A DNA stretch of 64,000 nt, taken from CAYQVW01 sp964421245 (lineage in GTDB: Bacteria; Margulisbacteria; WOR-1; XYC2-FULL-46-14). Positions 1 to 7,877 of the stretch are shown here, piece by piece (position 1 is the stretch's first letter; the number at the start of each line of letters is the position of its first letter). Where the stretch lies: NCBI GenBank assembly GCA_964421245.1, contig CAYQVW010000001.1, positions 186,001 to 250,000 of the forward strand, read 5' to 3'. Position numbers and translations under genes: made by a program. The notes below the pieces were generated by a model, which saw nothing but the letters and a program-made list of their open reading frames with translations, did not search any database and was not told the DNA's origin.

Positions 1-366
1 GGAGCTGCTCGTTCTCAAATTAGAAGAAGAACAATGCAGGCCCTTGAATTAGTCGGCATGATGAAGAGAGCAAAGTCTTTTCCGTCAGAGCTTTCTGGTG
101 GAGAGAAACAAAAGACTTGTATTGCTCGAGCAATTGTTAATACCCCACCAATCTTGTTGGCTGATGAGCCAACCGGAAACCTCGATCCACAGACCTCTTG
201 GGACATTATGGAATTACTTGATAAAATTAACAGAAGGAAAACAACTGTTGTGGTTGCGACCCACAATAAGAATATTGTTGATGGGATGAAGAAAAGGGTA
301 GTTGCAATTGAGGGTGGGAGGATTGTTCGTGATCAACAGTTGGGGATGTATAATCACGATGAGTAG
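1..366 (+). CDS. ftsE: Cell-division ABC transporter ATP-binding protein FtsE (C-terminal part)
   Basis: Only the last 121 residues are in the window; the gene enters open at base 1 in frame, so the N-terminal Walker A half is upstream. Visible ABC ATPase motifs in order: the signature ELSGGEKQK followed by ARAI, Walker B ILLADEP with the catalytic Glu, the D-loop GNLD, and the switch His in VVATHN. The stop overlaps the ftsX start by 8 bases, the classic ftsE-ftsX arrangement. FtsEX regulates septal peptidoglycan hydrolysis at the inner membrane; that role comes from the family. The signature continues KTCIARA rather than the usual QRVAIARA, a mild deviation. ABC class is certain; assignment to FtsE rests on the FtsX neighbour. 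Confidence 0.93.
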   Translation, partial: GAARSQIRRRTMQALELVGMMKRAKSFPSELSGGEKQKTCIARAIVNTPPILLADEPTGNLDPQTSWDIMELLDKINRRKTTVVVATHNKNIVDGMKKRVVAIEGGRIVRDQQLGMYNHDE

Positions 367-1249
367 CGTGTCTAATTTTGAATTTTTTCTAGTTGAGGCA
401 ATTAGGGGAGTATTTCGCTCGCCCTTGATGAGTTTTGTTGCAATTGGTATTGTAACTGTTACCTTGACCATATTCGGTTTTTTTCTTTTGGGGGTTGTGA
501 ATTTGGGAAATATTGTCTCGGATATGGGGGCAAAACTTGATATAACTTCTTATGTTAATCAGGATTTAACAGCTCATGAAGCGGCAGATCTGCAAATAAG
601 ACTGTCAAAAATTGATGGTGTTGAGCTGGTTAACTATTACTCAAAAAATGATTCATGGAAAGATTTTAAAGAAGATTATGCGGGAAAGCTTGATTTGGAG
701 GATGTTATTTTAGAAAATCCGCTTCCCAATACCTTTGCCATAAAAGTTCGTAATCCCGAAGTGCTTCCATTGGTTGCTGCATCTATCTCAAAAATAAAGA
801 TTATTGATGAAGTTAGATATAGTGGCAAACTGATAAATCAAGTTCAGCACTTGGTGGATGCAGTTAGGATTGGTGGATTTATTTTGGTATTACTCTTGTT
901 TTTTGCGACCTTATTAATTGTTGTAAATACAATTCGCTTAACTGTTTTGGCGCGAGAAGCTGATATATATATAATGAAGCTGGTAGGGGCTACCAGCTCT
1001 TTTGTTCGTTGGCCTTTTGTTATTGAAGGAATTTTGATTGGTATAGCCGGAGGAATTATTTCTGTCTTAATATTGCGCTCAAGTTATGAGACTCTGGCTT
1101 TTAAAATCGGATCTGCTTTCCCATTTTTACCGGTTGTAACAGATTCTTTCCTTTTAACTGTAATCTTTGCTGCAGTTGGGATAGCTGGTTCTATTCTTGG
1201 AATGATAGGAGGATATATTTCGGTATCGAAATTATTAAAAAATGCTTAA
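359..1249 (+). CDS. ftsX: Cell-division protein FtsX
   Basis: This is a 296-residue membrane protein with the FtsX layout: a short cytoplasmic N-terminus, a first membrane helix at about residues 22-47, an extracytoplasmic domain of about 120 residues, then three membrane helices near 171-193, 221-242 and 265-287. The stretch LAREADIYIMKLVGAT between helices 2 and 3 matches the conserved FtsX loop (R..E..IMKLVGA). I chose the ATG at 359 because it overlaps the ftsE stop; an earlier in-frame ATG at 302 would lie deep inside ftsE. FtsX couples FtsE ATP hydrolysis to periplasmic or extracellular wall hydrolases. The 3' end overlaps the next gene by 8 bases, implying one operon. Confidence 0.93.
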   Translation: MSSVSNFEFFLVEAIRGVFRSPLMSFVAIGIVTVTLTIFGFFLLGVVNLGNIVSDMGAKLDITSYVNQDLTAHEAADLQIRLSKIDGVELVNYYSKNDSWKDFKEDYAGKLDLEDVILENPLPNTFAIKVRNPEVLPLVAASISKIKIIDEVRYSGKLINQVQHLVDAVRIGGFILVLLLFFATLLIVVNTIRLTVLAREADIYIMKLVGATSSFVRWPFVIEGILIGIAGGIISVLILRSSYETLAFKIGSAFPFLPVVTDSFLLTVIFAAVGIAGSILGMIGGYISVSKLLKNA

Positions 1250-2621
1250 ATTTTTAAGAAAAAACGCAAAATGGATGTTATTCGTAGTGGCTTTTGTATT
1301 TATTTTTTCAATTCTTTATGGAATGAGCTTTACTGTAGGACGGGGAGGAGGGCAGAAGAAAAATCAGGGATTTCTTAAGATAAATGGTAAAGAAATCGAT
1401 CCTGCTCATTATAATCGCATTTACGATAAATTGAGATCTGGTTATCCCAATAAGCTTTCTCCAAAAGAGATTCTTTACTTGCAGAGCATGACTATTTCTC
1501 AAACAATTGATTTTACACTAATGCTTAATCAGGCAAAACGAGAAGTAAAGATTTCTGGCGCAGAACTTAATCGTGCAATTGAGAGTATCGCTAAGCAGCA
1601 AAAACTAAATTCGGTAGACCAATTGAAGAGATTGTTAAAGAGATCTGGTATGAAATGGAATGATTTCAAAAAGATGGTAAAAGACGATATATTGGTTCAA
1701 AAACTAGTTACTAAAAAACGCAATGAGATTAAAGTTAGCCCTAATGATTTGCGCGAGATTAGAGCGAGCCACATATTAATTCGTCATCAAAAGGGAAAAG
1801 AAAAGGAAGTAAAGACAAGGATTAAAAATATTTATAAGCGGGCAAAATCGGGGGAAGATTTTTCAAAACTGGCAAAGAAATATTCCGAGGATCCAGGGTC
1901 AGCCAAGAAGGATGGAGATTTAGGTTATTTTACTACAGGTGCTATGGTTGCCCAGTTTGAAGAAGCTGCTTTTAAACTTAAGCTTGGAGAAATTAGTCAG
2001 CCAGTTAAAACCGATTTTGGATATCATATAATTAAATTACTCAATACTCGCTTGAGAAAAATTAAAGGTGAGAAGGATGTAGAAAAAGCAATTTTGCTGG
2101 ATAAACAGCAAAAGTATTTTTCTAATTGGATGTATTCTATAAAGAAAGATACCAAGATAGAGATGCTTGATCCTTCTTTGCGTGCACTGGATTTGCGTCT
2201 TAAGGGTAAGCTTAACGAGGCTTCTTATGAATACCAGAAAGCAATAAATCTTAATCCAACTAATGCTTATCTACACGTTTTTTTGGGCGACCTCTACGAA
2301 GAGCTGAAAAAAGACGATTTGGCAATTTTGGAATATAAAAAGGCAATAAGTATTACATCAGGGGATCCGACCCTTTATATTTTATTGGGAGACTTGTATC
2401 AGAAGAACAAGAAGAGATCTTTAGCAATTGAGCAGTACAAAAAAGCTTCTCTAATTGCTGGTGATTTTAAAGCTATTCATGAAGAATTAGTGAGTAAATT
2501 TAAAAAGGTTGGAGCAACCAGTTCAGTTAGAGCGGAGCTTGCAGAAATTGCTCGAATTGACAAAAAGCAAGCTTTTGAGAAGAGCCTTCGCGAAAAGGAA
2601 AGAAAATTAGTTACGGAATAG
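1242..2621 (+). CDS. Membrane-anchored parvulin-type peptidyl-prolyl isomerase with C-terminal TPRs
   Basis: The 459-residue protein has one N-terminal membrane anchor (about residues 10-30), a SurA/PrsA-like helical chaperone segment (about 60-165), a PpiC rotamase domain (about 173-267), and a C-terminal TPR segment (about 317-400). The rotamase domain is recognisable from ASHILIRH, FSKLAKKYSEDPGS, GDLGYF and DFGYHIIKL. The TPR part shows repeated LG/DLY/A..EY.KA patterns. It probably folds exported proteins at the outer face of the inner membrane. Parvulin chaperones usually carry no TPR; here the repeats may recruit partners. It is translationally coupled to ftsX and its 3' end overlaps the convergent phosphohexomutase gene by 15 bases. 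Confidence 0.88.
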   Translation: MLKFLRKNAKWMLFVVAFVFIFSILYGMSFTVGRGGGQKKNQGFLKINGKEIDPAHYNRIYDKLRSGYPNKLSPKEILYLQSMTISQTIDFTLMLNQAKREVKISGAELNRAIESIAKQQKLNSVDQLKRLLKRSGMKWNDFKKMVKDDILVQKLVTKKRNEIKVSPNDLREIRASHILIRHQKGKEKEVKTRIKNIYKRAKSGEDFSKLAKKYSEDPGSAKKDGDLGYFTTGAMVAQFEEAAFKLKLGEISQPVKTDFGYHIIKLLNTRLRKIKGEKDVEKAILLDKQQKYFSNWMYSIKKDTKIEMLDPSLRALDLRLKGKLNEASYEYQKAINLNPTNAYLHVFLGDLYEELKKDDLAILEYKKAISITSGDPTLYILLGDLYQKNKKRSLAIEQYKKASLIAGDFKAIHEELVSKFKKVGATSSVRAELAEIARIDKKQAFEKSLREKERKLVTE

Positions 2622-4025
2622 ATCTTCGCCGAAGCCAAGAAGTAATTTGACTGATTCTTCTGTTGTTCCTTCTGCATAGATTCGAAGGAGTGGTTCTGTT
2701 CCTGATGGTCGAAATAATATCCAGCTTTCGTCTGAAAAGTTTAATTTTACCCCGTCTAATGTTTCAACTTTGGTAATTTTCTTATCTGCAAATATTTTTG
2801 GTGGATTTGACTTGATTTTGTTCAATCCCTCCAACATTTTATCCCTGTTTGTTAACTTGAGATCGATACGATTATAATGGTAGTATCCCAGCTCATCCAT
2901 TATTTCGTCTAGTATCTGTTTTAGGTTATAACCGCTCTTTGCCATAAGTTCAAGAAGCAGTAATCCACAGAATGTTCCATCTCGTTCAGGTAGGTGTCCA
3001 TATATTCCCATTCCGCCGCTTTCTTCTCCACCAATAATGACTTTCTCTTTTAACATTATATTTACAATGTGTTTAAATCCTATTGGAACCTCGTCGAGTT
3101 TTAGTTTATATTTTTTTGCCTGTTTTTCTATTAATCTACTAATATTAAATGTTTTAACTACTTTGCCCTTTAATTTTTTATTTTCTACCAAATGTTTGAG
3201 TAATAAAGAGAACATATTATGTGATGATAAATATGCTCCACTTGGGTCCACCGCCGCCAAGCGGTCTCCATCTCCATCTAAAACAATACAAGTAGCATAT
3301 GCTCTATCGAATGTTTTCATATAGGAGATCGTATCTTCTAAGTTAATTGGCAGTGGTTCTGGATTTATTCCACCAAAAGAAGGATCGCGATTGCCATGGA
3401 TTTCTTCTACGTCTACTCCGTATTTTTGTAGAATGTCTTTTATATATCCTGCACCGGAGCCATACATTGGGTCAACAACTATTTTTATTCCGGATTTTGC
3501 AATTAAATCAAAGTCGATTAATTTTTCAAGTTGTTTAAAGTAATCAGGTTTTGGATTAACTATTACAATATTACCTTCATTTTTAATTTTTAATTTTTCA
3601 TTTTTAATTTGACTTATGTTTTTTTCTACGACTTTTGTAACCTCCGGCCGTGCTGATCCTCCGAAGGCCTCTTTTATTTTAAAACCATTCCACTCTGGAG
3701 GATTATGGGATGCGGTAATCATTATTCCAGCACCAAGTTTATTATGATTTACAATAAATGAGAGAACGGGAGAGGGGACTGATTCTTTTGTTAACAAGAC
3801 CCTTATTCCATGAGTGCTACATATTTCGGCGGACTTTTGGGCAAAGTCTTCTGATTGAAAACGGTTATCATATCCAACTGCGACGCCTTTTTTATCTAAT
3901 TTATTGTCCTTTAAGTATTTTATGAAAGCCAGGGTTACTTTTTCAACATTTTCAAAAGTAAATTCATCGGCAATTTTAGCGCGCCAGCCATCTGTTCCAA
4001 ATTTAATCAAAGTAGTCATCACCAA
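2607..4025 (-). CDS. Phosphoglucomutase/phosphomannomutase family protein
   Basis: A 472-residue alpha-D-phosphohexomutase. All four family motifs are present: the phosphoserine loop TASHNPP (Ser106), the metal loop DGDGDR (250-255), the sugar-binding loop GGEESGG (332-338) and the phosphate-binding loop RPSGTEP (439-445). It interconverts hexose 1- and 6-phosphates and would supply sugar-1-phosphates for the nucleotide-sugar and polysaccharide genes further along; the exact sugar cannot be read. An AT-rich repeat codes residues about 142-152 (EKLKIKNEG) and looks like an in-frame insertion between domains. The start overlaps the upstream PBP gene by 23 bases; a second Met two codons in is equally possible. 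Confidence 0.93.
   Translation of the reverse strand: MVMTTLIKFGTDGWRAKIADEFTFENVEKVTLAFIKYLKDNKLDKKGVAVGYDNRFQSEDFAQKSAEICSTHGIRVLLTKESVPSPVLSFIVNHNKLGAGIMITASHNPPEWNGFKIKEAFGGSARPEVTKVVEKNISQIKNEKLKIKNEGNIVIVNPKPDYFKQLEKLIDFDLIAKSGIKIVVDPMYGSGAGYIKDILQKYGVDVEEIHGNRDPSFGGINPEPLPINLEDTISYMKTFDRAYATCIVLDGDGDRLAAVDPSGAYLSSHNMFSLLLKHLVENKKLKGKVVKTFNISRLIEKQAKKYKLKLDEVPIGFKHIVNIMLKEKVIIGGEESGGMGIYGHLPERDGTFCGLLLLELMAKSGYNLKQILDEIMDELGYYHYNRIDLKLTNRDKMLEGLNKIKSNPPKIFADKKITKVETLDGVKLNFSDESWILFRPSGTEPLLRIYAEGTTEESVKLLLGFGEDLFRN
3571..3613 (-). repeat. AT-rich repeat inserted in frame in the phosphohexomutase gene
   Basis: On the minus strand this stretch is built of iterated AAATTAAAAATT-type units and encodes KNEKLKIKNEG. 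A 20-base core is shared exactly with 60147-60166, where it forms the N-terminal extension of an epimerase. Both copies are read in the same frame and end just before an (I)V(I/L)V beta strand. Confidence 0.6.
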
Positions 4026-6060
4026 GTTCTTTCTTTAATTCTTCTTCTATCATTTCAATCGACATATTATCAATTTCATCATCTTCTTCAATTATTTCGT
4101 GGATATAACAAGAGCTTAACGGAGTATCGTTTTTGAAGAATTTTGTAGTTATTAAACGGTTATTTGGGCAGTCTCTCTTAGGTAAGAGACCCGAATCCCG
4201 GCAAATATTCATTTTAACCAGTCCTTCTGGTTTGGGGAAGGGTATTTCTGGTTTGTCTTTTAAAACTTCTTGCATAAAAGATTTCCACATTCTAGGACAG
4301 ACTCCTACCTCTGCAACGCCTTTCATGGATTTGTTATCATCATTTCCTACCCAGACGCCAGTTACGAGTTGAGGGACAAATCCGATAAACCAGGCATCTC
4401 TAAATTCTTCTGTTGTTCCTGTTTTTGCTGCAGCTTCGCGTTTTATTCTTCCTCTAAATCCGGTACCACGAGAGAGGACACCTTTCATCATATCAACTAA
4501 GACCGCTACGGTATTTTTTCCAATTACACGTATCTCTTTTGTTTTGTGTTCTTGCAATATAACATTATCTCTACTAATTATTTTCTTAATTGAGAAGGGG
4601 GCGTTCCTGACGCCATTATTTGCAAATACTCCAAAGGCAGATGTCATTTCAAGCAATGTTACATCGTAAACACCAAGGGTGAGTGCCAAGGCGTATTCAA
4701 GTTTGCTTCTTATCCCAAGACGTCTTGCCATATTGATTACAGAAGCAGCCCCAACTTGTTCTAAAAGTTTAATTGATGGGATATTTAGGGATCTTTCAAG
4801 AGATTCTTGCATGGTAACATTACCACGAAATTTTCCATCAAAATTATTTGGTGTCCAAACTCCCTCTGGATTCCACTTGTTTGGAAAGACCTTAAAGGTG
4901 GTTTTATCATCTGCTAGGATTGTTCCAGGAGACATCCCTTTCTCAACTGCGGCAGCAAAGACAAATGGCTTAAATGAACTGCCAGCCGGTCTCTTGGCTT
5001 GTGTTGCACGATTGAACTGACTCTTATAGAAATTTGCTCCTCCGATCATGCTCTTTATTTGTCCATTACGTGGATCAATAGATAGAAGAGCTGCCTGACT
5101 AAACTTATATTTGCTTCCTTCGTTTTCTATAAATTTATCAACTACTCTTTCTGCATGTGCCTGCATCGATGTATTTAAAGTTGTATAAACTTTGAGCCCA
5201 CCCTTATAAACAACCTCTTCCCCAAATTTTTCTGTTAACTGTTTGATTATATGGCTGATAAAATATGATCCGATTATTCCGCGACTTCTAATTTTTTCTG
5301 GATGCAACTTAAATCCTTTTGCATAGGCCTTTTTTGCTGCATCGAGGGAGACCATTCTCTGCTTAACCATATTTACTAAAACGGTTTTTTGTCTTTTTTT
5401 AGCGCCTCTAATATTTTTATAAAGAGAGAGTCTTTCTGGTGCCTCAATTATTCCGGCCAAAACAGCTGCTTCGGAGAGATCTAGCTCGCTAGCGTGTTTG
5501 CCAAAATATAAGAAAGCTGCTGCTTCTATTCCATAAGCATTATGTCCCCAGTAAATTTGATTTAAATATAATTCTAAAATTTCTTCTTTGCTAAAGCGTC
5601 GCTCAATTTGCAGTGCCAAAATTGCTTCTGCAAACTTTCTAACAAAGCTTCTTTTCTTAGTTAAAAACAAATTGCGGGCCAGCTGTTGAGTTATGGTTGA
5701 TCCGCCTTCCCTTACTCTTCCAGCTTTGATGTTTCTTACCGCTGCACGGGCAACACCGAAAAAATCAATACCCCGGTGTTTATAAAAGTTTTTATCCTCT
5801 GTGGAAACGACTGCCTTTGGAACAAGGTGTGAGATTTGAGATAAGGGGACGACTCGTCTATTTTCTTCTTCGTGTAGTCTAGCTAAAACTTGATTGTCAT
5901 CAGAATATATAATAGTAGCCTCTGATGGTAGATATGTGTTAATTGTGTTTACATCAGGTAGTTGGCTTAGTACCTGCGCCAAAAAACCAGCAATAGCTGC
6001 CACAATAATAAAAAGTAAAATAAGTCCGATCTTTGGAAGGTTTTTCTTAATATTCAACAT
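4003..6060 (-). CDS. Class A penicillin-binding protein (bifunctional transglycosylase-transpeptidase)
   Basis: A 685-residue PBP1A-type protein. It has one N-terminal membrane anchor (about 9-31), a GT51 glycosyltransferase domain (about 50-230) with the catalytic Glu88 in STEDKNFY and the GGSTITQQLARN motif, and a transpeptidase domain with SSFK (Ser361-Lys364), SLN (424-426) and KTGT (546-549). It polymerises and cross-links peptidoglycan outside the inner membrane. The acidic C-terminal tail (EEDDEIDN) is unusual but non-catalytic. The promoter TGATATAAT lies just 7 bases before the ATG, so the mRNA is probably leaderless. It is the first gene of a two-gene unit with the phosphohexomutase. 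Confidence 0.95.
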   Translation of the reverse strand: MLNIKKNLPKIGLILLFIIVAAIAGFLAQVLSQLPDVNTINTYLPSEATIIYSDDNQVLARLHEEENRRVVPLSQISHLVPKAVVSTEDKNFYKHRGIDFFGVARAAVRNIKAGRVREGGSTITQQLARNLFLTKKRSFVRKFAEAILALQIERRFSKEEILELYLNQIYWGHNAYGIEAAAFLYFGKHASELDLSEAAVLAGIIEAPERLSLYKNIRGAKKRQKTVLVNMVKQRMVSLDAAKKAYAKGFKLHPEKIRSRGIIGSYFISHIIKQLTEKFGEEVVYKGGLKVYTTLNTSMQAHAERVVDKFIENEGSKYKFSQAALLSIDPRNGQIKSMIGGANFYKSQFNRATQAKRPAGSSFKPFVFAAAVEKGMSPGTILADDKTTFKVFPNKWNPEGVWTPNNFDGKFRGNVTMQESLERSLNIPSIKLLEQVGAASVINMARRLGIRSKLEYALALTLGVYDVTLLEMTSAFGVFANNGVRNAPFSIKKIISRDNVILQEHKTKEIRVIGKNTVAVLVDMMKGVLSRGTGFRGRIKREAAAKTGTTEEFRDAWFIGFVPQLVTGVWVGNDDNKSMKGVAEVGVCPRMWKSFMQEVLKDKPEIPFPKPEGLVKMNICRDSGLLPKRDCPNNRLITTKFFKNDTPLSSCYIHEIIEEDDEIDNMSIEMIEEELKKELGDDYFD

Positions 6061-6067
6061 TCTCTAA

Positions 6068-6076
6068 ATTATATCA
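6068..6076 (-). promoter_or_regulatory. Extended -10 promoter of the PBP gene, leaderless
   Basis: The minus strand reads TGATATAAT, a TGn plus consensus -10 hexamer, followed by 7 bases and the ATG. With normal -10 to start spacing, transcription begins at or next to the start codon. No Shine-Dalgarno is evident. Confidence 0.7.
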
Positions 6077-6078
6077 CA

Positions 6079-6201
6079 CCTCATCCACCACAAGCTATGC
6101 TTGTGGTCCCCCTTCTCCACAGAGTGGAGAAGGATTTTTCCCTTTTCATACCCTCTCCATGCAATGGAGAGGGGAGACCGTTTGAAAAACGGTGGGTGAG
6201 G
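6079..6201. repeat. Nested palindromic intergenic element with four hairpins
   Basis: The element is bounded by an 11-base inverted repeat, CCTCATCCACC (6079-6089) and GGTGGGTGAGG (6191-6201), with one mismatch. Inside are four hairpins with perfect arms: 6087-6107 (9-bp arms), 6111-6133 (10-bp arms, loop AGA), 6151-6173 (10-bp arms, loop GCA) and 6177-6193 (7-bp arms). It fills the gap between the divergent PBP gene and the unknown cluster. It looks like a small non-autonomous mobile or REP-type element; no transposase gene is in the window. Confidence 0.8.
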
Positions 6202-6203
6202 AT

Positions 6204-6231
6204 GCAAGTTTTGAGGGGGTTGATACGATAG
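6204..6231 (+). promoter_or_regulatory. Sigma28-like promoter 1 of the unknown cluster
   Basis: GCAAGTTT, 12 bases, then TACGATAG. The same arrangement recurs at 7809 and 13564 with exactly the same spacing. It closely resembles the FliA/sigma28 consensus TAAAGTTT-N11-GCCGATAA. It sits about 23 bases before the ATG at 6255, with a GGGAG Shine-Dalgarno (6239-6243) between. Confidence 0.7.
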
Positions 6232-6254
6232 AATAATCGGGAGATGCTATAACT

Positions 6255-6602
6255 ATGGCAATTAGATTTAATTTAGGAAGTACATCAAGGTGGCTTTACG
6301 GCCTTTTGGCTGGTAAGAAGTCACAAGTAGTTCGTCAGGCTTTGTCTAAAGCTTCGCGTGCTTGGTATGGAAGTAATAACGTTGCTTATAACTATACGAC
6401 TCATGATGGAACAAAGAAACAAGGCTATGCACCGTTAATGCCTTATTTAGTTTATAAAGGACTTGATCAAGAAGATCCAAAAGGTCCGGCTGCACATCTT
6501 CAAAAACCAGGAGAGAAGAATGAAAGTCCTGGAGAAAGATATTCTTCTCCTCTTCTTGGTAAAAATGTTGATATCATTGTTGGTGACAGTGCGGTAGGGT
6601 AA
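6255..6602 (+). CDS. Hypothetical protein, first gene of the unknown cluster
   Basis: This 115-residue basic protein is not recognised. It has no signal peptide and no membrane helix. The N-terminal half is probably helical (about residues 10-35); the C-terminal half is rich in Gly, Pro, Lys and Glu and likely flexible (for example GPAAHLQKPGEKNESPGER). The start at 6255 has GGGAG 11 bases upstream and follows the first sigma28-like promoter. It is 10 bases from the next gene and presumably co-transcribed with it. Confidence 0.7.
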   Translation: MAIRFNLGSTSRWLYGLLAGKKSQVVRQALSKASRAWYGSNNVAYNYTTHDGTKKQGYAPLMPYLVYKGLDQEDPKGPAAHLQKPGEKNESPGERYSSPLLGKNVDIIVGDSAVG

Positions 6603-6612
6603 GGAGAATAAA

Positions 6613-6831
6613 ATGGAAATTAGTTGGTTATCAATTTTAATCGGTTTTGCAGTAGCAGGGTTGTTTTTTAACCTTTCTAGAATTTTTGCTGCTTCAATAA
6701 AAAAGAAAAAGGCTCAAAAAAACTTAAAAAGAATTGAAAGAGAAATTCATCAGATAAAAAATCAGCTAAAAAGAAAGAGCGAAGCGCTGAAGAAAAGTTT
6801 GGAAAAAGATCTAGAGGAGGCTGGTAAATAA
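6613..6831 (+). CDS. Small membrane-anchored coiled-coil protein
   Basis: A 72-residue protein with one membrane helix (about residues 5-27) followed by a highly charged Lys/Glu helix (about 31-70) with heptad spacing of Ile and Leu, a likely coiled coil in the cytoplasm. AGGAG lies just before the ATG. Its stop and the next start overlap as TAATG, so translation is coupled. No family is recognised. In the cluster it could tether a larger assembly to the membrane, which is inference. Confidence 0.7.
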   Translation: MEISWLSILIGFAVAGLFFNLSRIFAASIKKKKAQKNLKRIEREIHQIKNQLKRKSEALKKSLEKDLEEAGK

Positions 6832-7790
6832 TGGGTGAGCCAGGAAGAATAGACAGAAGAGCTGCGGAAAGGACTCACTTTTCGTCTCCTAGTTATAAAA
6901 CTCCCAAACCTCCTGCCAAACCAAAAAGTGATGTTGAACAACTTTTTTATACAATGCTTGGTTTGATTAGAAGGGCGGGTAATTTTGGTAAAAATTTTGT
7001 TTCATTTATGAATGGAATTGTTAAAGATGGCTGGGTTAAAATTGACGATGATTTCTGCGAAAAATTAGCTAAAATGTTACAAGTTCCTGAAAGGTTTATA
7101 AAACTAGCAAATGTTCTAAAACTTTTTGGGGCTGGACCCAGTGGATTGGTGCGGGTAGCGGTTGCTGCAAAAAGATTGAAGGAGCTTGCTCCGCAAATTA
7201 GAATGAAGATGTCGACTATTGGCCAAGGCTTAGTCGAACTATTTCGGGCTTCCGCTATTTATTTTGCGAAAAGTGCCAGGGAAGACCATCCTGATTTTAG
7301 AATAACTGATCATGCCAAACATCATATCCTGCCTTATAAAAAGGCGCTTGGATATGCCTACAGGCTTTATGTTCAAAATAATAAGGATAAGAAAAATGTA
7401 AGTAGGGCTATTATCGTTATTAATCGGCTTGGTAAAATGACCGATGCTCAGATTAGAGGATTAAAAGTTACGAATCCAGAAATTCAAGATGCAATAACGG
7501 CCTATTACATGGCTCAGATGGATATGGTGATTTACGGTAGGCCAAATTATGATGTTGATCCGAAGATTAATTATGAAGATAAGGCGGTTAGAGATGCCTA
7601 TCTTGAAGTGCTTTGTCATTATGCCAAAAATGGTTTTATTCCTTTTGATAAGATCGGTAATTTTAACCAAGATAACTTGCTTGCTTGGGCAAAAAACCAT
7701 TCACATATCAATTTAGATGCTAATTTATCTGCTGATGCGAAAGAAAAAGCCAAGGGACCAGCAAGTTCACAACCCCTCTTCTCTACGTAA
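6831..7790 (+). CDS. Hypothetical helical protein (319 aa)
   Basis: Unrecognised. The first 35 residues are basic and Pro-rich (TPKPPAKPK), likely disordered; the rest is predominantly helical with no signal peptide and no clear membrane helix, though residues about 100-150 are Ala/Leu/Gly-rich. Only two cysteines. It is translationally coupled to the small membrane coiled-coil protein. It is the last gene of the first short transcription unit: an 87-base gap follows that holds a second sigma28-like promoter. Confidence 0.7.
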   Translation: MGEPGRIDRRAAERTHFSSPSYKTPKPPAKPKSDVEQLFYTMLGLIRRAGNFGKNFVSFMNGIVKDGWVKIDDDFCEKLAKMLQVPERFIKLANVLKLFGAGPSGLVRVAVAAKRLKELAPQIRMKMSTIGQGLVELFRASAIYFAKSAREDHPDFRITDHAKHHILPYKKALGYAYRLYVQNNKDKKNVSRAIIVINRLGKMTDAQIRGLKVTNPEIQDAITAYYMAQMDMVIYGRPNYDVDPKINYEDKAVRDAYLEVLCHYAKNGFIPFDKIGNFNQDNLLAWAKNHSHINLDANLSADAKEKAKGPASSQPLFST

Positions 7791-7808
7791 TAATTTTCCC
7801 TTTTTCAC

Positions 7809-7836
7809 GCAAGTTTTTAGCCAATTCTCCCGATAT
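7809..7836 (+). promoter_or_regulatory. Sigma28-like promoter 2 of the unknown cluster
   Basis: GCAAGTTT, 12 bases, then CCCGATAT, the closest of the three to the FliA -10 (GCCGATAA). A start of transcription near 7843 gives a leader of about 35 bases containing the GC-rich palindrome at 7850. Confidence 0.72.
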
Positions 7837-7849
7837 ATATAATGTATAG

Positions 7850-7869
7850 CCTGCCTGCCGGCAGGCAGG
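7850..7869. repeat. Perfect 20-base GC-rich palindrome in the 5' leader
   Basis: CCTGCCTGCC and its exact inverted copy, strikingly GC-rich against an AT-rich background. The right arm runs into the GGGAG Shine-Dalgarno (7868-7872) of the giant gene, so folding could hide part of the ribosome site. Confidence 0.85.
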
Positions 7870-7877
7870 GAGAATGA

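Noticed and set aside
6245..6253. TGCTATAAC as an extended -10 promoter for the first cluster gene
   Set aside because: It ends one base before the ATG, too close for transcription to include the start codon.
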